64,000 bases of DNA, taken from Ignavibacteriota bacterium. GTDB lineage: Bacteria; Bacteroidota; Ignavibacteria; Ignavibacteriales; Melioribacteraceae. Position 1 is the stretch's first letter. The number at the start of each line of letters is the position of its first letter. The notes beneath the pieces were generated by a model that did not search any database, had not been told where the DNA came from, and worked only from the letters and a program-made list of their open reading frames with translations. The translations under genes and the position numbers were made by a program. Below, one piece after another: positions 37,307 through 46,920 of the stretch. The stretch is from contig JADJGF010000001.1 in the NCBI GenBank assembly GCA_016708125.1, forward strand, positions 1,944,001-2,008,000, written 5' to 3'.

Positions 37307-37392
37307 AAATTTTGTAAGTGATTTTGAGTTTAGAAAAATTATTGCAAAAATAAGACACTTTGTATATTTTCATTTAAAACTTTTGGTGAAAA

Positions 37393-39405
37393 ATGAAAAT
37401 AAAAATTTTATCTCTCACTTTACTTATAACAAATTTATTTTTTTCACAAGTTACGCAAAATCCTCAATACCAATCGTATCTTGCGCATATTTCAGCGGCA
37501 AATTCTTCACTTCGATTAAATGAAAAATCAGAAGCTAAAAAATGGATTGATAATGCTCCGAGCGAATTCCGCGGCTGGGAATGGAAATATTTAAAAAATA
37601 AAATTGATCAAAGTTCGGCAATTCTAAATTTGAAAGAAATTACGCCAACAAAAATTTCATTGAGTGAAAACGGAAAGTTTTTAATTTTTGGTGATCTTGA
37701 AGGAAAAATTCATATTCACAATTCAGAAAATTTTGAACAAATTAAAATTATTGAAGGTCATTCAAACACAATTTATTCTGCAAAGTTTTTTGATAATGAT
37801 ACAAAATTAATTTCATGTTCACGCGATACTACAATCAGAATTTGGGATTTTAATTCCGGTAATGAACTATGGCAAATTAAAACCGGCGGACTTGGACTTG
37901 CCGATGTTGATGTTTCACCGGATGGGAAAACTATTGCTTATTGTTCTTGGTATTTTAATCAAAATGGAGTAAGTGGATTTATTCAACTTTATGATTTAGA
38001 AAAGAAAGAAAAAATTTGGCATAAAGAATTTAATACACATCCGCTTGTTTCAATAAAATTTTCACCGGATGGAAAAAAGTTTGCAGTAGGAAGTTGGGAA
38101 TGGCAAGTAGGCGTTTGGGATTTGAACGATCTTTCGACAAATAAAAATTTTGATTTTAATGATGTGAAAACATATTCAGCAATTGATGATATTGCGTTCA
38201 GTCCGGATAGTAAATTAATTGCAGCCGCAACAAAAAATACTTCTCCAAGAATTTGGGATATTGAAAGCGAAAAATTAATTCATGAATTACGCGGACATTT
38301 TAAACCGGTTTATTCAATTTCATTCAATAAAAATGGAGATAAAATTTACACTGCCGGCGATGAAGGTGTAATTATTGTTTGGGATGCAAAAAACGGAAAT
38401 CGTTTAAATAAAATTTTTGGTCATGATGGAAAAATTCATTCACTTATTTTTTCTAAAGACGGTGAAGAAATATTTACCGCATCAAAAGATAATACAATCA
38501 GAAAATGGAAAACTAATATTGGACTTGAATTTACAAACTCTGAAGGAAGAAATAATTCTGCAACTTATGCAATTGATATTTCTCAAAATGGAAAATTATT
38601 AACAATGAACGGACCGGATTCTTTGCTAAGTATTTGGAATGTTGAATCCGGCGAATTTATAAAAAATATAAACGGAATAAATAAAGATTTGCTGAATGAT
38701 GTATCGTTCAATAATGACGGTACTTTGGCGGCTGTTTGCAATTGGAATAACTCTGTAAAAATTTATAAAACCGAAACCGGTGAATTATACAGAAATTTAG
38801 CCGGATCAAATGGAGGAAGTGCAAAAATAGAATTTTCTCCGAATGGAAAAATTGTTGCAATTATTTCAACAGAAAAAGCAATTGTTTTGTGGGATGTAGG
38901 AACTGGAAATTTAATTAAAAAACTTTCGCTGGAATCTCGTCCATTCGGATTGAAATTTAGTAATAATGGAAAGTTAATTTCAGCCGGTGAATCAAATGGA
39001 AAAATAACTTTATGGAATTCAGAGACATTAGAAAAAATTATGGAAACTCAAGCGCATAAAGGTCAGCCAAACGATTTATCATTTTCGAAAGATGATGAAA
39101 TTATTTTCAGCGCCGGAGAAGACGGAACAGTTAAAATGTGGGATGTAAAATCCGGAAAATTAATAAAAGAATTTAAGGGACATCAGCAAAGAGTTTTTTG
39201 CTTAGATATAACTTCGGATGGCAAAAGACTCGCAACCGGTTCCTCAGATTTAACTGCAAGAATTTGGGATATTGAAACGGGCGAATTAGTTTTGATATTG
39301 TCAGATTTTACAAATCCGGTTTATAATATTTTGTTTTATCACAATGGAAATAAATTGTTGGTAAATTCTTCTGGCGCAGAAATTTTGGTATATAATGCTG
39401 AATAG
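37393..39405 (+). CDS. Secreted WD40 repeat protein
   Basis: The 670-residue protein has a signal peptide (MKIKILSLTLLITNLFFSQ) and a region typical of WD40 fusions (LRLNEKSEAKKWIDNAP...FRGWEWKYLKN), then about 14 WD40 repeats with SPDGK and IRIWD/VKMWD signatures, enough for two propellers. No T9SS sorting domain follows, so it is probably periplasmic or outer-membrane associated. WD40 propellers are protein-interaction platforms; the partner is unknown. Confidence 0.85.
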   Translation: MKIKILSLTLLITNLFFSQVTQNPQYQSYLAHISAANSSLRLNEKSEAKKWIDNAPSEFRGWEWKYLKNKIDQSSAILNLKEITPTKISLSENGKFLIFGDLEGKIHIHNSENFEQIKIIEGHSNTIYSAKFFDNDTKLISCSRDTTIRIWDFNSGNELWQIKTGGLGLADVDVSPDGKTIAYCSWYFNQNGVSGFIQLYDLEKKEKIWHKEFNTHPLVSIKFSPDGKKFAVGSWEWQVGVWDLNDLSTNKNFDFNDVKTYSAIDDIAFSPDSKLIAAATKNTSPRIWDIESEKLIHELRGHFKPVYSISFNKNGDKIYTAGDEGVIIVWDAKNGNRLNKIFGHDGKIHSLIFSKDGEEIFTASKDNTIRKWKTNIGLEFTNSEGRNNSATYAIDISQNGKLLTMNGPDSLLSIWNVESGEFIKNINGINKDLLNDVSFNNDGTLAAVCNWNNSVKIYKTETGELYRNLAGSNGGSAKIEFSPNGKIVAIISTEKAIVLWDVGTGNLIKKLSLESRPFGLKFSNNGKLISAGESNGKITLWNSETLEKIMETQAHKGQPNDLSFSKDDEIIFSAGEDGTVKMWDVKSGKLIKEFKGHQQRVFCLDITSDGKRLATGSSDLTARIWDIETGELVLILSDFTNPVYNILFYHNGNKLLVNSSGAEILVYNAE

Positions 39406-39477
39406 AAGAAATGTAAATGTAGAAACGAGGACATATAAATTTGAAAAATAAATAGTAAAACAGAAAAGTTATTTTAA

Positions 39478-39510
39478 AAAGATGCGAACTTATATAAAGA
39501 TCGCATCTTT
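39478..39510. repeat. AAAGATGCGA hairpin repeat, likely terminator
   Basis: Arms AAAGATGCGA (39478-39487) and TCGCATCTTT (39501-39510) are complementary, with CTT/AAG pairing inside. It is a less perfect relative of the hairpin at 5508-5540 and sits downstream of the WD40 gene. Confidence 0.6.
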
Positions 39511-39593
39511 GAAAACAAGAAAATATAGTTATGGTTTCACCGAATAATCGTAAATATATATTTATGTTAAATCATATAAAACTTTATGATTCT

Positions 39594-39632
39594 AAAAAAA
39601 AAAGCCGTGACTAAATATCACGGCTAATTTTT
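39594..39632 (-). terminator. Intrinsic terminator of the DUF937 gene
   Basis: The stem AGCCGTGA (39603-39610) / TCACGGCT (39618-39625) has a 7-base loop; on the minus strand it is followed by about nine T. On the plus strand AATTTTT follows, so it may work in both directions. Confidence 0.85.
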
Positions 39633-39656
39633 GAGATTGGGGGAATTTAATCAAAA

Positions 39657-40043
39657 TTATTTTTTACCGAAAAGTCCACCCAATAAATCCATACCTTTAC
39701 TTAAAATATCGCCATCCGGAACTTTTCCATCCGGAGTTAATTTATCTACAGCTTGTGGTAATAAATTTGATAATTGTGATAAAACTGAGTTTTGGTCCAT
39801 TCCCAATTTTGATGCAATATCTTTAACGGTATCGGAGCCAAGTGCATTTTGTAATTGATCAGGAGCAATTGCTTTGTTTTCACCTGTGCTAACCCAAGAT
39901 CCAATAATATCACCAAGACCTTTTGAAGCAAATTGACTTACCAATCCGCCTAATCCTCCTTTTTGTCCGCCGATTAAATTCATAACGATTGACATGAGAT
40001 CATTTTTATCTCCGCCGCCAAGAACAGATTTTAACATATCCAT
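39657..40043 (-). CDS. DUF937 (YidB-like) protein
   Basis: The 128-residue protein has the DUF937/YidB pattern: LGGLVSQFASKGLGDIIGSWVSTGENKAI, then LGSDTVKDIASKLGMDQNSVLSQLSNLLPQAVDKLTPDG. The function of this family is not established. It has glycine-rich, low-charge ends and no signal peptide. AAGGA precedes the ATG; a strong terminator follows. Single-gene unit, divergent from the PDH operon. Confidence 0.88.
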   Translation of the reverse strand: MDMLKSVLGGGDKNDLMSIVMNLIGGQKGGLGGLVSQFASKGLGDIIGSWVSTGENKAIAPDQLQNALGSDTVKDIASKLGMDQNSVLSQLSNLLPQAVDKLTPDGKVPDGDILSKGMDLLGGLFGKK

Positions 40044-40427
40044 TTTTTATTCCTTTTTTTTTGTTGTTGAAAAATATCGTGCTGCAATATATAAATTTAT
40101 TTGAAACTTCACATATCAATTTTAAAAATGTTAAAAATATAAAGCAAATTAGATTAAAGTAAATTCAACTGAAATTATTAAAAAATCGAATTGAAAATAG
40201 TATGATTGGTAAAAATATATTAAATATTGAATTCATCCTATGTTGCATATGCAACCAAGAATCATTTTTAATAATCTGTTTGCTTGAAAATGCTGAAAAA
40301 CTATATTAAATTAACTTTTAATAATAAATTTTTTGTTGAAAACTTAATTTTATGAGAAAAAATAAGGTTTTTTAATAAGATAAAATAACCTTTAACATGT
40401 TTGCAAATTAATAAGGAAAATTAAGAA
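40044..40427. other. Upstream region of the PDH operon
   Basis: These 384 bases hold no gene. A perfect palindrome GTTGCATATGCAAC at 40242-40255 is the only strong signal; AAGGAAAA lies about 7 bases before the aceE ATG. Confidence 0.5.
40242..40255. promoter_or_regulatory. Palindromic operator-like site upstream of aceE
   Basis: GTTGCATATGCAAC is a perfect 14-base palindrome in an otherwise AT-rich region, 172 bases before the aceE start. It could bind a dimeric regulator of the pyruvate dehydrogenase operon or of the divergent DUF937 gene. No second copy was found by eye. Confidence 0.4.
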
Positions 40428-43103
40428 ATGGATGATATAAAAAGAGATAATGTAGAGGAATTAAATGAAATTGAAACTAAAGAATGGTTAGAATCGCTTG
40501 AATTTGTTCTACAAACCGGAGGTCCGGAAAGAGTTCAACAACTCTTAAATGACCTTGATACTTATGCACATCAAGCCGGAGTTGAGCTTCCATTTACTGC
40601 AAACACACCTTACATAAATACAATTCCAAAAGAAAATGAACCCAAATTTCCGGGCGGACGTGAAATTGAACGAAGAATTAAAAGTCTTGTCCGATGGAAT
40701 GCAATGGCAATGGTTGTCCGTGCAAATAAAATTGATCCGGGTATTGGCGGACATATTTCAACTTATGCTTCCGCTGCAACCCTTTATGAAATTGGGTTTA
40801 ATCATTTTTTTAGAGGAAAGGATAATAACACTCAAGGCGATCAAATTTATTTTCAAGGACATGCTGCCCCCGGAATTTACTCAAGAGCATATTTAGAAGG
40901 AAGATTAGATGCAAAAAAACTTCATAATTTTAGACACGAATTAAAACCCGGCGGTGGACTTTCATCTTATCCTCACCCAAGGTTAATGCCGGATTTTTGG
41001 GAATTCCCAACTGTTTCAATGGGATTGGGCCCTATCATGGCAATTTATCAAGCAAGATTTAATAAATATTTGGAAAATCGCGGATTAAAAACTCCATCAG
41101 AATCCAAAGTCTGGGCATTTTTAGGTGATGGTGAGACCGATGAACCGGAAGCTTTAGGCGCAATTTCTTTAGCTTCGCGCGAAAAACTTGATAATTTAAT
41201 TTTCGTAATTAATTGTAATTTGCAAAGATTAGATGGACCGGTTAGAGGGAATGCAAAAATTATTCAAGAATTGGAAGCAGTATTTAGAGGCGCTGGTTGG
41301 AATGTTATCAAAGTTATTTGGGGAAGCGATTGGGATCCTTTATTAGAAGCAGATAAAACCGGACTTCTTACAAAACGTATGAATGAAATTATTGATGGCG
41401 AATCTCAAAAATATATTGTTGAAGGCGGCGCTTATATTCGAGAACATTTCTTCGGAAAATATCCCGAACTTTTAGAATTAGTAAAACACTATACTGATGA
41501 AGATCTTGCTAAAATGAAAAGAGGCGGTCACGATCCGGAAAAAGTTTATGCCGCTTTTAAAGCTGCGGTAAATACAAAAGATAGACCAACCGTAATTTTA
41601 GCAAAAACAGTTAAAGGTTATGGATTAGGCGAAGCCGGTGAAGGAAAGAATATTACTCATTCTCAAAAAAAATTGAATGAAGATGAATTAAAGGAATTTA
41701 GAAGCAGATTCGGAATTCCAATGTCTGATGAAGATGTAATCACTGCACCATTTTACAGACCCGAAGAAGATAGTCCGGAAATTCTATATCTAAAAAAACG
41801 CAGACAAGAATTAAACGGTTACGTTCCCAAAAGAATAATTAGAAATCAAAAAATAAAAACTCCTTCCGAAGAATTATTTAAAGAATTTTATCAAGGAACT
41901 GAAGGAAGAGAAGTTTCCACAACAATGGTTTACGTTAGAATCTTAACGAAACTTTTGAAAGATAAAGAAATTGGAAAACTTGTCGTTCCAATTGTTCCGG
42001 ATGAAGCAAGAACTTTTGGAATGGAAGCTTTGTTTAGGCAAGTTGGAATTTATTCAACTCGCGGACAACTTTATGAGCCAGTTGATAAAGATAGTTTGCT
42101 ATATTACAAAGAAGTCGTAAATGGTCAAATTCTTGAAGAAGGAATTACCGAAGCCGGATCGATGTCTTCGTTTATCGCAGCCGGAACTGCTTATATCACT
42201 CACGGAATTAATATGATTCCATTTTTTACATTTTATTCAATGTTTGGATTTCAGAGAATTGGAGATTTTGCTTGGGCTGCAGCTGATATGCAGTGCAAAG
42301 GATTTTTAATCGGCGGAACAGCCGGAAGAACAACGCTCGCCGGAGAAGGTTTGCAGCATCAAGATGGACAAAGCCACGTTCTCGCACATTCAATTCCAAC
42401 GGTAAAAGCTTATGACCCAACTTTTGCTTATGAGCTTGCTGTTATTATTCGAGATGGAATTTATAGAATGTATGAACTTCAAGAAGATTGCTATTATTAC
42501 ATAACTGTGATGAATGAAAATTATTCAATGCCAGCAATGCCGAAAGGCGTTGAAGACGGAATAATTAATGGAATGTATAAATACAAAACTTCTGAAACTA
42601 AATCGAAATTAAAAGTTCATCTATTGGGAAGCGGTTCAATTTTAAATGAAGTTTTAAAAGCACAAGAAATTTTGGAAAAAAATTATAACGTTTCTGCTGA
42701 TGTTTGGAGTGTTACAAGTGTTAAAAATTTACACTATGATGCTTTGGAAATTGAACGATGGAATAGAATGAATCCGACCGAAATCAAAAAGAAAAATTAT
42801 ATTCAACAAATTACAGAGGGCGAAGATGGAATTTTTATTTCGGCTTCAGATTATTCACAAATTTTAGCTGACTCAATTTCAAAATGGTTTCCAAATAAAT
42901 TTACTTCGTTGGGAACACTTGGATTTGGAAGAAGCGAAAGCCGCGAAGCTTTAAGAAATTTCTTTGAAGTTGATGCTAAACATATAGTTTACACAACGCT
43001 GTATTCACTTTTTGAAGAAGGAAAAATTTCAAAAGAAATTATTTCTAAAGCAATTACGGATTTGAATATTGATTTGAAAAAGAATAATCCAATTAAATCA
43101 TAA
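40428..43103 (+). CDS. aceE: Pyruvate dehydrogenase E1 component (homodimeric type)
   Basis: The 891-residue protein matches the single-chain E1p of E. coli type: GHISTYASAATLYEIGFNHFF, the thiamine diphosphate motif GDGETDEPEALGAI...NCNLQRLDGPVRGN, and the C-terminal transketolase-like part with PDEARTFGMEALFRQ and LQHQDGQSHV. It decarboxylates pyruvate and transfers the acetyl group to the lipoyl arms of E2. It is the first gene of aceE-aceF-lpd, 21 bases before aceF. Confidence 0.97.
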   Translation: MDDIKRDNVEELNEIETKEWLESLEFVLQTGGPERVQQLLNDLDTYAHQAGVELPFTANTPYINTIPKENEPKFPGGREIERRIKSLVRWNAMAMVVRANKIDPGIGGHISTYASAATLYEIGFNHFFRGKDNNTQGDQIYFQGHAAPGIYSRAYLEGRLDAKKLHNFRHELKPGGGLSSYPHPRLMPDFWEFPTVSMGLGPIMAIYQARFNKYLENRGLKTPSESKVWAFLGDGETDEPEALGAISLASREKLDNLIFVINCNLQRLDGPVRGNAKIIQELEAVFRGAGWNVIKVIWGSDWDPLLEADKTGLLTKRMNEIIDGESQKYIVEGGAYIREHFFGKYPELLELVKHYTDEDLAKMKRGGHDPEKVYAAFKAAVNTKDRPTVILAKTVKGYGLGEAGEGKNITHSQKKLNEDELKEFRSRFGIPMSDEDVITAPFYRPEEDSPEILYLKKRRQELNGYVPKRIIRNQKIKTPSEELFKEFYQGTEGREVSTTMVYVRILTKLLKDKEIGKLVVPIVPDEARTFGMEALFRQVGIYSTRGQLYEPVDKDSLLYYKEVVNGQILEEGITEAGSMSSFIAAGTAYITHGINMIPFFTFYSMFGFQRIGDFAWAAADMQCKGFLIGGTAGRTTLAGEGLQHQDGQSHVLAHSIPTVKAYDPTFAYELAVIIRDGIYRMYELQEDCYYYITVMNENYSMPAMPKGVEDGIINGMYKYKTSETKSKLKVHLLGSGSILNEVLKAQEILEKNYNVSADVWSVTSVKNLHYDALEIERWNRMNPTEIKKKNYIQQITEGEDGIFISASDYSQILADSISKWFPNKFTSLGTLGFGRSESREALRNFFEVDAKHIVYTTLYSLFEEGKISKEIISKAITDLNIDLKKNNPIKS

Positions 43104-43124
43104 CTTAAAAATTTAGAGTAAAAA

Positions 43125-44789
43125 ATGGCACTTGAATTTAAATTACCCGCACTCGGCGAAAATATTGAAAAAGCCGATATTGTAAAAGTTTTGGTTTCTG
43201 TTGGAGATAAAGTAGAAGTAGATCAAATTTTATTGGAAATTGAAACCGATAAAGCAACTGTGGAAATTCCGGCGGAAATTTCCGGAATTGTAAAAAGTGT
43301 AAATGTTAAGGACGGTGATACTGTTAAAGTTGGAGAAGTAATTTTTATTTTTGAAGAAGGTGAAAATGTAATTTCTGAAAGTGAAAAAAATATTCCAACG
43401 AAAAATGTTGAATTAGAAAAACCAGAAATCAAAACAGAAAAAGTTATTGAACCAAAATCTGAAAAAGTTGAAATCGGTAAAAGCCAATCCGGCATTATTG
43501 AATTTAAATTACCGGAACTTGGAGAAAATATATCTTCTGCGGATATTACAAAAGTTTTAGTATCCGTTGGTGATAAAGTTGAAAAAGATCAAATACTTTT
43601 TGAAATTGAAACAGATAAAGCAACCGTGGAAATTCCCTCTGAGTTTAACGGAATAATAAAAGAAGTAAAAGTTAAATCTGGTGATAAAGCAAAAGTTGGT
43701 GAAGTAGTTTTAATAGTTGAAACCGGTGAAAGTCAGCAAGTAGAGAAACCAATAAAAGTTGAAGAAAGTAAAATTGTAGAAACGAAAATTGAAAAACCAA
43801 TTCAACAAAAAGTAGAAATTCCGGCTCAAACAAAATCTACTTTTATAGATACAAATATTAAAAAAGAATTTCCAAATAAAATTGCTGCAGCTGCTCCATC
43901 TGTAAGAAGATTTGCTAGAGAAATTGGAATTGATATAAATGAAATAAATGGAAGCGGGCCCGGCGGAAGAATTTCTGAAGAAGACGTTAAAAAATTTGCA
44001 AAATCATTTAACGAAAAAATTAGAACCGGTACCGGTGGAATGCCGATTGGAATTAAGCGTGAGCAGCTCCCGGATTTTTCAAAGTGGGGAAGTACAAGAA
44101 AAGAGCCAATGAGTAATGTTCGAAAAAAAACAGCGGAACATCTTTCATACGCTTGGGCAACAATTCCACATGTAACACAATTTGATAAAGCAGATATAAC
44201 TGATTTGGAAAATTTACGAAAACAGTTTTCTAAGAAAGCAGAATCAGTTGGAGGAAAATTAACTGTTACAGCTATTTTGCTAAAAGTAATTGCATCAGCA
44301 TTAAAAGTTTTTCCTCAATTTAACGCAAGTGTAGATATGGATAATAAAGAAATTATCTATAAGGATTATTTCAATATTGGTGTGGCTGTGGACACGGAAA
44401 AAGGTTTAATTGTTCCGGTAATAAAAAATGTTGATAAGAAAAATATTATTCAACTTGCGGTTGAATTAAATGAAATTTCTGTAAAAGCACGCGATAAAAA
44501 AGTTACGATTGAAGATATGCAAGGTGGAAGTTTTACAATAAGCAATTTAGGGGGAATTGGCGGAACAGCTTTTACTCCAATTGTAAATTCACCGGAAGTT
44601 GCAATTCTTGGTGTTTCAAGAGGAAGTTATGAACCGGTTTATAAAGATGGAAATTTTATTCCAAGATTAATGCTGCCTCTTTCTTTATCGTATGATCATA
44701 GAATTATTGATGGCGCTGATGGTGCAAGATTTATTAGATGGATTGTTAATGCCTTAGAGCAACCGTTTTTACTAAGTTTGGAAGGATAA
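43125..44789 (+). CDS. aceF: Dihydrolipoamide acetyltransferase (E2) with two lipoyl domains
   Basis: The 554-residue protein has two very similar lipoyl domains with lipoylated Lys43 and Lys165 in EIETDKATVEIP, linkers rich in Glu/Lys/Pro, a peripheral subunit-binding domain (APSVRRFAREIGIDINEINGSGPGGRI in pieces, about residues 254-290) and the catalytic domain ending with SLSYDHRIIDGADGARF, where His and Asp are catalytic. It makes acetyl-CoA. It lies between aceE and lpd in the PDH operon. Confidence 0.96.
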   Translation: MALEFKLPALGENIEKADIVKVLVSVGDKVEVDQILLEIETDKATVEIPAEISGIVKSVNVKDGDTVKVGEVIFIFEEGENVISESEKNIPTKNVELEKPEIKTEKVIEPKSEKVEIGKSQSGIIEFKLPELGENISSADITKVLVSVGDKVEKDQILFEIETDKATVEIPSEFNGIIKEVKVKSGDKAKVGEVVLIVETGESQQVEKPIKVEESKIVETKIEKPIQQKVEIPAQTKSTFIDTNIKKEFPNKIAAAAPSVRRFAREIGIDINEINGSGPGGRISEEDVKKFAKSFNEKIRTGTGGMPIGIKREQLPDFSKWGSTRKEPMSNVRKKTAEHLSYAWATIPHVTQFDKADITDLENLRKQFSKKAESVGGKLTVTAILLKVIASALKVFPQFNASVDMDNKEIIYKDYFNIGVAVDTEKGLIVPVIKNVDKKNIIQLAVELNEISVKARDKKVTIEDMQGGSFTISNLGGIGGTAFTPIVNSPEVAILGVSRGSYEPVYKDGNFIPRLMLPLSLSYDHRIIDGADGARFIRWIVNALEQPFLLSLEG

Positions 44790-44797
44790 TTTTTTTT

Positions 44798-44881
44798 CTT
44801 AATCTTACTCTTATTCATCTTGCAATTTTGTAATCATGGAATTTTGGAATCTTAATTAAATGATTCAGATTAAGAGTAAGA
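44798..44881. repeat. Inverted CTTACTCTTA repeat between aceF and lpd
   Basis: TCTTACTCTTA (44803-44813) and TAAGAGTAAGA (44871-44881) are a perfect 11-base inverted repeat with a 57-base spacer. The left arm, preceded by eight T, is the same unit seen after mltF at 2539-2570. It could form a stem in the operon transcript between aceF and lpd. Confidence 0.55.
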
Positions 44882-44911
44882 GAAATATTTATTGATATTG
44901 GAGAATTTTTA

Positions 44912-46330
44912 ATGAGTACAAAAACACAACTTGCGGTAATTGGCGCTGGTCCCGGCGGATACACGGCTGCGTTTCTCGCAGCAGATTTAGGAATGCAAGT
45001 TACTTTAATTGATCCGAGAAAAAATCCCGGCGGAACATGTTTGTTTGTTGGATGTATTCCATCGAAAGCATATCTGCATGTTGCAAAATTATTGAATGAA
45101 ACTAAAGAAGCACACAAATGGGGTGTTGATTTTTCAGAGCCCAAAATTGATATTGATAAACTTCGCAAATTTAAAGAGGATGTAGTTTTGCAAAATACAT
45201 CCGGAACGGGACAATTAGTTAAGCAGAGGAAAATAAATTACATTCAAGGAAAAGCAAGTTTTGTAAATTCCACAACTTTAACAATTGAAAAAGTTGATGG
45301 CGGAAAAGAAGAATTAATTTTTGAAAAAGCAATACTTGCAACCGGATCAATTCCCGCAAAAATCCCGGGACTTTCAATTGATTCTCCGAAAGTTATGGAT
45401 TCTACAGATGCGCTTGAACTACAAGAAATTCCCAATAGATTATTAGTTGTTGGCGGCGGTGTCATTGGAATGGAACTCGGCTCAGTATACGCAAGTTTAG
45501 GAAGCAAAGTAACAGTTGTGGAATTACTTCCATCATTGTTGCCTGGAGCTGATAAAGATTTAGTAAATGTATTTCAAAAAAGTATTGAACCAAAATTTGA
45601 GAAAATTCTTACAAAAACAAAAGTTGCAAAGTTGGAAGATATTGGAAATGTTTTAAAAGTAAATTTAGTCGATGAAAATTTAGTAGAAACAGAATTAGAA
45701 TTTGATAAAGCCCTAATTTCTATTGGTCGAACGCCGGTCACAAAAAATTTAGGAATTGAGAATACTAAATTAAAACTTAACGAACGTGGATTTGTTCAAG
45801 TTAATGAAAAATTGCAAACAGATGATCCGAATATATTTGCAATTGGTGATATTGTAAAAGGACCAATGCTTGCACATAAAGCATCTGCTGAAGGAAAAGT
45901 TGCAGTTGAAGCAATTGCCGGGCACAAAGTTGCGTTTGAACCCGCTGCAATTCCCGGAGTTGTTTATACTGATCCTGAAGTTGCTTGGGCTGGATTAACA
46001 GAAACTGAAGCAAAAGAAAAAGGAATTAAAATAGAGGTTACAAGATTTCCTTGGGCGGCGAGCGGAAGAGCAAGAACAATGGATAGAAGTGATGGTTTAA
46101 CAAAATTAATTATTGATCCGGAAACTACAAGAATTTTGGGAGTTGGGATTGTTGGTCCAGGAGCAGGTGAATTAATTGCGGAAGGAACTTTAGCAATAGA
46201 AATGGCTGCAATCGCAAAGGATTTGTCACTTACAATTCACGCGCATCCAACTTTATCTGAAACTATGATGGAAAGTGCGGAAATATTTTTTGGTGAAGCT
46301 ACACATTTGTACAGACCGAAAAGAAAGTAG
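44912..46330 (+). CDS. lpdA: Dihydrolipoamide dehydrogenase (E3)
   Basis: The 472-residue flavoprotein has the FAD motif AVIGAGPGGYTAAFLAADLG, the redox disulfide GGTCLFVGCIPSK, NAD motif VVGGGVIGMELGSVYASLG, and the C-terminal HAHPTLSETMMES with the catalytic His. It reoxidises dihydrolipoyl groups of E2 with NAD. It is third in the PDH operon; the spacing from aceF contains an inverted repeat. It may also serve other 2-oxoacid complexes. Confidence 0.97.
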   Translation: MSTKTQLAVIGAGPGGYTAAFLAADLGMQVTLIDPRKNPGGTCLFVGCIPSKAYLHVAKLLNETKEAHKWGVDFSEPKIDIDKLRKFKEDVVLQNTSGTGQLVKQRKINYIQGKASFVNSTTLTIEKVDGGKEELIFEKAILATGSIPAKIPGLSIDSPKVMDSTDALELQEIPNRLLVVGGGVIGMELGSVYASLGSKVTVVELLPSLLPGADKDLVNVFQKSIEPKFEKILTKTKVAKLEDIGNVLKVNLVDENLVETELEFDKALISIGRTPVTKNLGIENTKLKLNERGFVQVNEKLQTDDPNIFAIGDIVKGPMLAHKASAEGKVAVEAIAGHKVAFEPAAIPGVVYTDPEVAWAGLTETEAKEKGIKIEVTRFPWAASGRARTMDRSDGLTKLIIDPETTRILGVGIVGPGAGELIAEGTLAIEMAAIAKDLSLTIHAHPTLSETMMESAEIFFGEATHLYRPKRK

Positions 46331-46561
46331 AAAAATGAAAAGTCAAAAGTGAAAGGTCAAAACAAAAATTAAAAAATTAATTAGGTTACTTTAGATATTT
46401 ACTATATTTTTACACAGTACGGCAGTAACTTTAGAAGTAAATCTGGTTTTCCAGATATTTGTAGATGTAGAAGTAGATTCAATTCATAAACTTCCCCTGT
46501 AAAAATTTTAGAGCCCTGTCATAAACAAAATCAATTAATTATTTAAAAAGGAGCATCTGTC
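46331..46561 (+). other. Long leader region of the cold-shock gene
   Basis: There is no gene in these 231 bases. A purine-rich run of AAAAGTCAAAAGTGAAAGGTC follows the lpd stop. ATCTGG-TTTT-CCAGAT at about 46442-46457 is a small perfect hairpin. A long structured leader fits csp mRNAs, whose folding is often temperature dependent; AAAAGGAG lies 5-6 bases before the start. Confidence 0.4.
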
Positions 46562-46774
46562 ATGGCAGAGCGAAAACAAGGATCTGTTAAATGGTTTAAC
46601 AGTTCAAAAGGATTTGGATTTATTTCACAAAAAAATGGCGAAGATGTATTTGTACATTTTCAATCAATTATTGGTGATGGTTACAAATCATTAAATGAAA
46701 ATGATAAAGTAGAATTTTCAATTACTCAAGGTGCAAAAGGCTTACAAGCATCTGACGTAAAAGTAATTAGATAA
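46562..46774 (+). CDS. Cold-shock protein (CspA family)
   Basis: The 70-residue protein is a single cold-shock domain with RNA-binding motifs KGFGFI (RNP1) and VFVHF (RNP2). It binds single-stranded RNA or DNA and melts mRNA structure. A strong ribosome site and an intrinsic terminator show a single-gene unit. Confidence 0.97.
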   Translation: MAERKQGSVKWFNSSKGFGFISQKNGEDVFVHFQSIIGDGYKSLNENDKVEFSITQGAKGLQASDVKVIR

Positions 46775-46787
46775 AACTTTTGAAATT

Positions 46788-46818
46788 AAAATCCCAGATT
46801 GATTCTGGGATTTTAATT
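46788..46818 (+). terminator. Intrinsic terminator of the csp gene
   Basis: AAAATCCCAG (46788-46797) and CTGGGATTTT (46805-46814) make a 10-bp stem with a 7-base loop, ending in a T run, 13 bases after the csp stop codon. Confidence 0.9.
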
Positions 46819-46920
46819 ATAATTTCATTCCATTCTCAAATATTCCAAACAATTTATTAATTAGTTTACCAAATCTATTCTTCATATATTATATCAACTT
46901 AATGGTATAAGGATTTTGTT

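Larger units (their letters stand above)
39406..39656. other. Intergenic region with two hairpins
   Basis: No gene is seen in these 251 bases between convergent genes. They hold a purine-rich GTAGAAACGAGG-like tail right after the WD40 stop, an AAAGATGCGA hairpin and a GC-rich terminator, listed separately. Confidence 0.5.

Noticed and set aside
46331..46561. Known riboswitch in the cold-shock leader
   Set aside because: No aptamer consensus could be recognised; only a small hairpin is present.
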